A stretch of 6,670 nucleotides of DNA, taken from positions 1-6,670 of the forward strand of contig DAOSUS010000112.1 in NCBI GenBank assembly GCA_035378955.1, given 5' to 3'. The position numbers and the translations under genes are program-made. Shown in pieces: positions 1-5,676 of this stretch; position 1 is the first letter of the stretch, and each line of letters starts with the position of its first letter. Origin of the DNA: Candidatus Hydrogenedens sp. (GTDB lineage: Bacteria > Hydrogenedentota > Hydrogenedentia > Hydrogenedentales > Hydrogenedentaceae). The notes beneath the pieces were generated by a model. That model was given only the letters and a program-made list of their open reading frames with translations. It made no database searches and had not been told where the DNA came from.

Positions 1-244
1 TGTTTTCTTGTGTTTCTTTTTCCTGTTGAACAGTACTTATTGAAGCAGGTTTTGTTTCTTCTAATATATTTTTCTCGGATTTTGTTGGAGATGGTGCGAC
101 TTTTTGTTCCGAAGAAAAACAAGAAAAAAGAAGGGAAATCAGAACAAAACAAGTTATACTATGAACAACTTTTTTAAAAACACAAATAAAAATAGATTTG
201 TCAATATTATCTATATTATTCCGTTTTAAAACTTTTATTTTCAT
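1..244 (-). CDS. Putative lipoprotein, N-terminal part (runs off left edge)
   Basis: Read on the minus strand from the ATG at 244-242, an open frame of 81 codons continues without a stop to the window edge, so only the N-terminus is present. Visible features are a basic N-region with Lys24-Lys25, a hydrophobic stretch (about residues 26-40) and a lipobox-like Leu-Leu-Phe-Ser-Cys ending at Cys42. A low-complexity polar region rich in Lys, Glu, Thr, Ser and Gln follows, typical of the tether after a lipidated cysteine. Inference: exported lipoprotein attached to a membrane by acylation of Cys42; the functional domain lies outside the window. Oddities: about 25 residues precede the basic signal region, which is long for a lipoprotein signal, and there is no convincing Shine-Dalgarno. 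I found no ATG, GTG or TTG nearer the signal in this frame. The gene is divergent from yicC. No family can be named. Confidence 0.55.
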   Translation of the reverse strand, partial: MKIKVLKRNNIDNIDKSIFICVFKKVVHSITCFVLISLLFSCFSSEQKVAPSPTKSEKNILEETKPASISTVQQEKETQEN

Positions 245-265
245 AAGTTCATGTCTCAAATCAAA

Positions 266-295
266 TTGTTTAATATCTATTTTTTTTATTATAAT
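266..295 (+). promoter_or_regulatory. Putative sigma70-type promoter of the yicC operon
   Basis: A perfect TATAAT -10 box (290-295) lies 18 bp downstream of a weak -35 candidate, TTGTTT (266-271, three of six consensus bases). It would start transcription about 70 bases before yicC. The same ATTATAAT tract also reads TATAAT on the minus strand (293-288), so the divergent lipoprotein gene may share the region, though no -35 is convincing on that strand. The region is very AT-rich, so chance matches are likely. Confidence 0.4.
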
Positions 296-374
296 AAATA
301 CAATCTGATAAAAAGAAAAATGAAAAATAGGAATGTTCTCTTGGAAAAAATATTTTTATGGAAGGGGGTAATTT

Positions 375-1247
375 ATGCGTAGTATGACGGGGTTTGGAAA
401 TGCTTCAGGGATTGTTCGAAACGCAATTGTTTCGTTAGAAATAAATTCTGTAAATCATCGGTCTCTGGAAATATCTATTCGGGTTCCTTCCTTATGGGGA
501 CCTATCGAAACTTTTATAAGAGATAAAATACGCCAGAATATAAATCGTGGTAAAATCCATTTCTGGATGCGGAGGCAATCCTCCGAAACAACAGGTCCAT
601 CTTTTACCTTTAACGAAAATGTCGTTAAAGAATATTTAGAACATATAAAAAAATTAAAACAAATATTAAATACAGATGAAGAAATCTCCATAAACACATT
701 AATTCAGTTGCCCGGTATATTTGAAACTACAATAACGGATGAGGAAATAGAATTGATTAAGTTAGAGATGGAACCTCTCATTGACCTTGTTATTGAAAAT
801 TTAAATAAATCAAGGGAAATAGAAGGTCAGGCTATAAAAAAGCAAATACAGGAACATTTTAATGAACTTCGTTCAGGAATACATATCTTAGAACAAAAGA
901 CACCAGAACTGTTAGAACAACAGAAAGAACGCATTCGCACAAAACTTGCGGAAATATCTTTAGACCCATCTATGAAAGAGGAACGATTGGCTATGGAGAC
1001 CATCCTCTGGGCAGACAAACTTGATATTACCGAAGAAATAAATCGTGTAAATACTCATTTAAGCCGTGCGCATGAACTTTTAGAAATGGAACAAAATGGA
1101 AAACCTTTGAATTTTCTTATCCAGGAAATGGGTAGAGAATTGAACACAATAAGTGCTAAATTGCGAGATGCAGACCTTGCATGGCTATTGGTTCAAATGA
1201 AAACAGTACTGGAAAAAATCCGAGAACAAATCCAAAATGTGGAGTAA
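375..1247 (+). CDS. yicC: YicC family endoribonuclease-type protein
   Basis: This is a 290-residue cytoplasmic protein, the usual full length of the YicC/YloC family. It opens with the family hallmark MRSMTGFG (1-8). The N-terminal YicC_N domain fills roughly the first 155 residues. A charged helical linker follows, then the C-terminal domain (formerly DUF1732) with GKPLNFLIQEMGRELNT (242-258) and the conserved end EKIREQIQNVE (280-290). Family members have been characterised as endoribonucleases, and E. coli YicC has been linked to small-RNA turnover; that role is transferred by family, not seen here. The start is supported by a strong purine-rich ribosome site, GAAGGGGG (361-368), six bases before the ATG, and by the N-terminal hallmark. 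It is the first gene of a tight operon: gmk starts 3 bp after its stop. This neighbourhood is conserved in many bacteria. Identification is firm, the exact cellular substrate unknown. Confidence 0.95.
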   Translation: MRSMTGFGNASGIVRNAIVSLEINSVNHRSLEISIRVPSLWGPIETFIRDKIRQNINRGKIHFWMRRQSSETTGPSFTFNENVVKEYLEHIKKLKQILNTDEEISINTLIQLPGIFETTITDEEIELIKLEMEPLIDLVIENLNKSREIEGQAIKKQIQEHFNELRSGIHILEQKTPELLEQQKERIRTKLAEISLDPSMKEERLAMETILWADKLDITEEINRVNTHLSRAHELLEMEQNGKPLNFLIQEMGRELNTISAKLRDADLAWLLVQMKTVLEKIREQIQNVE

Positions 1248-1250
1248 GTC

Positions 1251-1844
<594 letters not shown>

Positions 1845-1860
1845 ATAAAAAAATAATTAC

Positions 1861-1866
1861 AGGAGG
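1861..1866 (+). promoter_or_regulatory. Strong Shine-Dalgarno of rpoZ
   Basis: A perfect AGGAGG lies eight bases before the ATG at 1875. It fixes the start of the small omega subunit gene and is the strongest ribosome site within the operon, as expected for a subunit made in stoichiometry with RNA polymerase. Confidence 0.8.
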
Positions 1867-1874
1867 ATTGTCTT

Positions 1875-2090
1875 ATGCCTGCTCCCTTCTATGTAGATGA
1901 ATTACGCACAAAGATTGATAGCCTTTATCGGCTGGTAAATGTTGCATCGAAAAGAGTTAATCAAATTATCAAAAGCGAAAAACATGGCTTTGGCAAAAAG
2001 AAAAAGCCTACTATCATCGCTATTGATGAAGTCATGGAAGGTAAAATTACCTATCGTAAGAATGAAAAAGAAGACCTTACGGAGATTTAA
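1875..2090 (+). CDS. rpoZ: RNA polymerase omega subunit
   Basis: This 71-residue protein matches the size and pattern of bacterial omega, which binds the beta-prime subunit and aids RNA polymerase assembly and, in some bacteria, the ppGpp response. The recognisable core runs DELRTKIDSLYRLVNVASKRVNQI (8-31), corresponding to the helices around the family's LV-VAAKRARQL motif, followed by KPTIIAIDEVMEGKI (44-58), equivalent to the conserved KP-V-AL-E---GKI. A lysine-rich loop, GFGKKKK (38-44), joins the two parts. Divergence in the N-terminal segment is normal for omega. The location between gmk and coaBC is classic for rpoZ and strengthens the call. No separate promoter is visible in the 30-bp gap after gmk. 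Confidence 0.9.
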   Translation: MPAPFYVDELRTKIDSLYRLVNVASKRVNQIIKSEKHGFGKKKKPTIIAIDEVMEGKITYRKNEKEDLTEI

Positions 2091-2107
2091 TCGGAATTAG
2101 TTAAAAT

Positions 2108-3319
2108 ATGTGCTTATCCTTCCAGAACAGGGTTGTTTTATTGGGGGTAAGTGGTTCTATTTCTGCATATAAAGCCTATGAACTTTGCAGTAGAATGGTT
2201 CAAAATGGGGCTAAAGTTTATGTTGCTATGACAGAAAGTGCTCAGAAATTGATAGGTCCTGCTACCTTTGAAAGCCTTTCTGGAAATCCTGTTATCACAG
2301 GGATGTTTGAACCTTATACATTAGGACCTCTATCTCATATATCTCTAAGTCATGAAGCAAATTTATTTATTGTTGCCCCTGCAACAGCCAATATAATGGC
2401 AAAATGTGCCCATGGTATCGCAGATGATTGGATTAGCACGGCACTATTAGCCACCAATGCCCCTATTCTCTGGGCTCCTGCAATGAACCCTCAAATGTAT
2501 TTAAATCCAGCCACTCAGGCAAACATAGCTCTTTTAAAAGAAAGGGGACATTTTTTTATTGGTCCGGAAACAGGGAAAACAGCCTGTGGGGAAATAGGTC
2601 CTGGGCGGATGGCAGAACCTACAAATATTTTTGAGTATGCGGATATATTAATCAATCCAACAAAAGATTTTCAGGGCAAAAAAATTCTTATCACCAGTGG
2701 ACCTACTCAGGAGCCTATTGACCCTGTAAGATATATTTCTAATCATTCTTCCGGGAAAATGGGGAAAGCACTTGCTATGGAGGCACTCCGAAGAGGAGCA
2801 AAAGTTACGGTTATTTCTGGTCCTGCATCGGAACCTCTGCCCTATCATGCAGAAAAAATTTTCGTTCGAACTGCTCAAGAAATGTATGAGGAAACCGTTA
2901 AAAGATTTCCAGAGTATGATATTTTTATTGGGTCTGCGGCTGTAGCCGATTATGCTATCAAAGACCCCATGGACGAGAAACATAAGCGAAATGGTTCTAT
3001 GCATTATTTGGAACTAATCCCAAACCCGGATATAATCAAAAAATTGGGTGAAATAAAAAAGTGCAAACAGATTACTGTAGGATTTGCTGCAGAGACACAT
3101 CGTCTCATTGAATATGCTCAGGAAAAACTAAAACGAAAAAATTTGGACTTGATTATTGCTAATCAAGTTGGCGGGGAAAATTGTGCTTTTGGTTCTGATT
3201 ATGTATATGCACTCATGATAACGCCCCATTCACATGATGATAAACCTGAACTTATTCCTAAAGAGGAGTTAACTCATCGTATTTTTAATCGAATTGGAGA
3301 GATTTTAAATAATCGTTGA
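2108..3319 (+). CDS. coaBC: Bifunctional phosphopantothenoylcysteine decarboxylase/phosphopantothenate-cysteine ligase
   Basis: This 403-residue enzyme performs two successive steps of coenzyme A synthesis. The CoaB half joins 4'-phosphopantothenate to cysteine using CTP; the CoaC half decarboxylates the product using FMN. The N-terminal CoaC flavoprotein domain (about 8-180) shows GVSGSISAYK (13-22), catalytic His77 in HISL, APATAN (90-95), PAMN with Asn127 (124-127) and Cys160 in the substrate flap (ACGEIGPGRM, 159-168). The CoaB domain (about 190-395) shows SGPTQEPIDPVR (197-208), SNHSSGKMG with Asn212 (211-219), AAVADY (277-282), the basic KHKR (291-294) matching the family's KIKK, and NPDII (306-310). 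All expected catalytic residues are present. The start has only a weak ribosome site (CGGAA at 2092-2096; GGAG at 2081-2084 lies within rpoZ), so coupling to rpoZ, 17 bp upstream, is likely. It is the last gene of the operon; TGA is followed directly by an in-frame TAA. Confidence 0.96.
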   Translation: MCLSFQNRVVLLGVSGSISAYKAYELCSRMVQNGAKVYVAMTESAQKLIGPATFESLSGNPVITGMFEPYTLGPLSHISLSHEANLFIVAPATANIMAKCAHGIADDWISTALLATNAPILWAPAMNPQMYLNPATQANIALLKERGHFFIGPETGKTACGEIGPGRMAEPTNIFEYADILINPTKDFQGKKILITSGPTQEPIDPVRYISNHSSGKMGKALAMEALRRGAKVTVISGPASEPLPYHAEKIFVRTAQEMYEETVKRFPEYDIFIGSAAVADYAIKDPMDEKHKRNGSMHYLELIPNPDIIKKLGEIKKCKQITVGFAAETHRLIEYAQEKLKRKNLDLIIANQVGGENCAFGSDYVYALMITPHSHDDKPELIPKEELTHRIFNRIGEILNNR

Positions 3320-3323
3320 TAAG

Positions 3324-3394
3324 ATGGGACGGATAGGACAGAGAGGACACATGGGACAGAGGAAGGAATAGGACAAATAGGACGGATAGGAGGA
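3324..3394 (+). repeat. Short tandem array, eight ~9-bp units, consensus ATRGGACRG
   Basis: Directly after coaBC, units begin at 3324, 3333, 3342, 3351, 3360, 3368, 3377 and 3386. Examples are ATGGGACGG, ATAGGACAG, AGAGGACAC, ATGGGACAG, ATAGGACAA and ATAGGACGG. The unit at 3360 (AGGAAGGA) is degenerate and one base short; the last ends in AGGA. The plus strand is almost all purine with one C per good unit. No long open frame uses it. It is far too short and continuous to be CRISPR. It could be a slippage-born satellite, a dispersed family of intergenic repeats, or a protein/RNA binding array; the sequence does not decide. Confidence 0.75.
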
Positions 3395-3414
3395 GTGAGA
3401 CTTGAACAAAACAG

Positions 3415-3446
3415 GGATTGTTTTTATTATTTATGAATAAAAATCC
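3415..3446 (+). other. AT-rich imperfect inverted repeat in the coaBC downstream gap
   Basis: Left arm GGATT + TTTATT (3415-3428, with a three-base GTT bulge) pairs with AATAAAAATCC (3436-3446) around a seven-base loop. It lies between coaBC and the next gene and could end coaBC transcripts. However, on the plus strand it is followed by an A-rich run instead of a T-run, so it is a poor intrinsic terminator. On the minus strand a T-rich flank follows, but no minus-strand gene is nearby. Confidence 0.3.
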
Positions 3447-3457
3447 TAAAAAAAGTG

Positions 3458-3463
3458 TATAAT
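3458..3463 (+). promoter_or_regulatory. -10-like box upstream of the secreted-protein pair
   Basis: A perfect TATAAT lies 32 bases before the GTG start at 3496, in the gap after coaBC. No good -35 hexamer is visible 16-19 bp upstream (TTATGA at 3431-3436 is 21 bp away). It is plausible as the promoter of the two-gene unit that follows, because the gap separates this unit from the coaBC operon. Confidence 0.35.
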
Positions 3464-3495
3464 CTTTATATGAAATCTAAAAAAGTTTTCTGGTT

Positions 3496-4206
3496 GTGTT
3501 AATTCAACAAAAAATTCAAAAAGGTATTCTATTTTTTTTATCTGGTATTTCATTTGTAATTTTTCTACTACCAGCAAACGGAGAGGTGATAATAAGTCAA
3601 CAGGTTTCTGGAGAGGCTGTATATATAACCGACACTCATATATACTATATCCCCGGCAAATCTGTTAATATTACCATCTCATTTATTAATAATTCATCTG
3701 AAAATGTTCTTGCATTGGGATTACAATGTTTTGTTCCCCAAGGATGGCAATTTCAAGGGACATCCACTGGTAACAATGCTCCTGCTATATACCCACAACC
3801 GGGAAAGGTATCTGATGGAACGACACCTTTTGAGTTTGCATGGATAAATATTCCTCCATTTCCTTTCGATTTTACTTTTAGTGTAAACATTCCCTCTGAT
3901 TTTCAGGGACCCACTCAAATTAATTCGCAAGCATTATATAGATATACAGGTGAGCAATTAACTTCTAATATTGCACAGACTTCATTTGAAGGTGTAGGAA
4001 TACCTCAGGAAGAGGAAGGGCAAATAGAGGGAGAAGGGGAAGGGGGAAATGATAATATGAGTTGTGCTGAAAAAATCGTTAAGGGATGTTGTTCTGATAA
4101 TAAAAAAGCAACGCAACAAATAAAAAACATTCTTGTTGATTTATTATTCATGTTAATTGTCATAGGGATTTTAGGTATTTCAATAAGAAGCAATCCTAAG
4201 GAATAG
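3496..4206 (+). CDS. Secreted beta-rich protein with Cys motif and C-terminal membrane anchor, function unknown
   Basis: I do not recognise a named family. The 236-residue product starts with a clear signal peptide: Lys6 and Lys9, hydrophobic core 10-26, likely cleavage after Ala-Asn-Gly (27-29). Residues 30-165 form a strand-rich, polar domain with IPGKSVNITISF (52-63), FVPQGWQF (79-86) and NIPPFPFDFTFSVNIP (118-133). The pattern looks like an immunoglobulin-like or cohesin-like extracellular beta-sandwich (inference). An acidic spacer of Glu-Gly repeats (171-184) follows, then Cys190, Cys198 and Cys199, a hydrophobic helix (about 212-230) and a short tail with Arg231 and Lys235. It is therefore predicted to be exported and held in the membrane by its C-terminus. 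The metalloprotease gene starts 7 bp downstream and shares this tail design. The start is uncertain: GTG at 3496 has no Shine-Dalgarno, the frame is closed at 3478, and an ATG at 3470 reads a 10-codon frame that overlaps it. Confidence 0.7.
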   Translation: MLIQQKIQKGILFFLSGISFVIFLLPANGEVIISQQVSGEAVYITDTHIYYIPGKSVNITISFINNSSENVLALGLQCFVPQGWQFQGTSTGNNAPAIYPQPGKVSDGTTPFEFAWINIPPFPFDFTFSVNIPSDFQGPTQINSQALYRYTGEQLTSNIAQTSFEGVGIPQEEEGQIEGEGEGGNDNMSCAEKIVKGCCSDNKKATQQIKNILVDLLFMLIVIGILGISIRSNPKE

Positions 4207-4213
4207 AGATGTT

Positions 4214-5518
4214 ATGAAAACTCTAATTATCCATTTAATTTTTTCTCTTGTTTTTATTTTACTATTTGTTCCTGTTACCTTTTCCGAAAGAATATTTTTT
4301 ATTGCACCGGATGCAGGTATTGTTCAAGAAGTAGTTCCTGAAAAACTACAAAAAGCATGGTATCCTGATGGAATAATTCCTGAGGTCTTCTCTACAAGTT
4401 ATATCACTTATAACATTGCTTATTCCGACCCAAATGGTTCGGGTTTTAATGACCCGAATCATCCTAATCGCAAAAGATGTTTAGAAGCGGCTTTAAACTA
4501 TATTTCAAATACATTCAGAACTTCAGGGACTATTGACATTCTGGTTAAGACGAGTGAATATGATGGCACAGGTGCTATTGCTTTTGCGGGAAGTTATGTT
4601 TTTGAGAATCAAAAAACATTTAGTAGTTGTTTTTCTCAATTACGGCTGTTGAATGGGACAAAACCTGTCGCCAATGTATCGGAAATTCAGTTAACTGTTG
4701 ATTTTGGATGGAATTATTATGAAGACCCTGACCATACCACACCTGCTTCCAATCAATTTGATTTATTATCTGTGCTTATACATGAATTCACACACGGATT
4801 TGGATTTTTATCTTTTGTAGAACAAGATGGTAAAACCCCGCTCTCATCTAATGGTAAATATTTATATACTGTTTTTGACCAATTTATTTATAAAGGAGAT
4901 TTAGCCCTTTTTTCTGGAAGTCCTCCTGCATTTCAGGGTGCGCCATCAGATACTACAAGTAATCAACTGGTTTTTAAATCCATCTTTATCCAAAATTTTT
5001 TTGGGAACAGTGGACTTGCTATATATTCAAAAAGTCCTTTCGTTGAAGGGACAAGTTTAAATCATTGGGACCCGATTAGGACAGGAATAACAAATGCAGT
5101 CATGAATCCTTCTTATACAGCAGGAAGCACCATTCGTGATTATTCTTTAGCAGACCTATGTGCTTTGAAATCCATTGGTTATTCTAACATTCAACTCTCT
5201 GATAATGAGGGATTGCAGGAAGGCATAGTCGAAGGGACACAAGAAGGGGTTACAGAAGGAAGCTTAGATGGAGAAGGTTCTATGGAAGGGACACAGGAAG
5301 GGACACAAGAAGGGAATATAATAGAAGGTGCAATTCAGGAAGGAACTAATCATGAAGGTTTCCACGAAGGTTATCCAGAGGGGATAGATGAGCCATCGGA
5401 TAATATCTGTGGTTGTGCCAAAAATCAAAGTATTAAAAAATTTATTTCCGATTTTATTTTATTGGGAATGGTTTTACTTCTTATTTCTCAAAAGAAATAT
5501 AAAGTAGAGAAAAGGTAA
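4214..5518 (+). CDS. Secreted zinc metalloprotease (metzincin, leishmanolysin-like layout) with EG-repeat spacer and C-terminal anchor
   Basis: The 434-residue product is predicted to cut proteins at the cell surface. It has a signal peptide with hydrophobic core 4-21 and likely cleavage after Thr-Phe-Ser (22-24). The catalytic motif HEFTHGFGFLS (190-200) gives zinc ligands His190 and His194 and the base Glu191. Residue 200, the usual third ligand of metzincins, is Ser. A plausible replacement is His284 in NHWD, followed 13 residues later by the Met-turn candidate VMNPS (Met297) and the helix SLADLCALKSIGY (311-323). In M8 leishmanolysin the third His is likewise displaced by an insertion and followed by Trp and a Met-turn. 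Residues 332-390 are a spacer of 14 Glu-Gly pairs about every four residues. Next come Cys399-Gly-Cys401, a hydrophobic helix (about 410-425) and a basic tail (QKKYKVEKR). The start has an AAGGA site (4198-4202). It is cotranscribed with the preceding gene, 7 bp away. Protease identity is good; the substrate is unknown. Confidence 0.82.
   Translation: MKTLIIHLIFSLVFILLFVPVTFSERIFFIAPDAGIVQEVVPEKLQKAWYPDGIIPEVFSTSYITYNIAYSDPNGSGFNDPNHPNRKRCLEAALNYISNTFRTSGTIDILVKTSEYDGTGAIAFAGSYVFENQKTFSSCFSQLRLLNGTKPVANVSEIQLTVDFGWNYYEDPDHTTPASNQFDLLSVLIHEFTHGFGFLSFVEQDGKTPLSSNGKYLYTVFDQFIYKGDLALFSGSPPAFQGAPSDTTSNQLVFKSIFIQNFFGNSGLAIYSKSPFVEGTSLNHWDPIRTGITNAVMNPSYTAGSTIRDYSLADLCALKSIGYSNIQLSDNEGLQEGIVEGTQEGVTEGSLDGEGSMEGTQEGTQEGNIIEGAIQEGTNHEGFHEGYPEGIDEPSDNICGCAKNQSIKKFISDFILLGMVLLLISQKKYKVEKR
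5207..5383 (+). repeat. Glu-Gly coding repeat in the protease spacer
   Basis: This in-frame low-complexity segment encodes residues 332-390, with a Glu-Gly pair about every fourth residue. At DNA level a 12-bp unit, GAAGGGACACAR, occurs exactly at 5231, 5285 and 5297, the last two in tandem. This indicates growth by unit duplication as well as selection on the protein pattern. It probably acts as a flexible acidic spacer that holds the catalytic domain away from the membrane anchor. Confidence 0.8.
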
Positions 5519-5561
5519 CTTTTTCTGTAATCTGTGTTCATTTATGTAATTTTTTGCTATT

Positions 5562-5621
5562 AAGGAGGGATAATAACTTGTGAAAATGGTATTATTTTTG
5601 ATAAACTATAAAATCAATTAA
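5562..5621 (+). other. Strong Shine-Dalgarno followed by a 13-codon open frame upstream of serA
   Basis: AAGGAGGG (5562-5569) is followed after 10 bases by GTG at 5580, with an in-frame ATG at 5586, reading MKMVLFLINYKIN and stopping at TAA 5619-5621. This is the strongest ribosome site in the gap between the protease and serA. It may be a leader peptide of serA, a remnant of a lost gene, or chance. The peptide has no serine codons, so a classical serine attenuator is not supported. The rest of this 158-bp gap (5519-5676) shows no good promoter or terminator. Confidence 0.3.
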
Positions 5622-5676
5622 TAAACTTGGGCAAAGTAATCGGGTATAAAAAAATAAGTAAGAAAGGAATAAAGAA

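Noticed and set aside
2648..3004. 118-codon open frame on the minus strand
   Set aside because: Antisense to the CoaB domain of coaBC with all its motifs intact on the plus strand; no ribosome site or recognisable product.
3324..3394. CRISPR array
   Set aside because: Units are about 9 bp with no unique spacers and no cas genes; this is a simple tandem repeat.
4005..4193. Minus-strand frame encoding Ser/Pro-rich protein
   Set aside because: It is the complement of the EG spacer and hydrophobic helix of the secreted protein; the low complexity is a by-product.
5508..5526. Intrinsic terminator at the end of the protease gene
   Set aside because: AGAAAAG and CTTTTTCT can pair around GTAA, but the stem is short, A/T-rich, bulged, contains the stop codon and is not followed by a T-run.
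5627..5650. Promoter TTGGGC...TATAAA for serA
   Set aside because: The spacing is only 12 bp and the upstream hexamer is weak, so it does not fit a sigma70 promoter.
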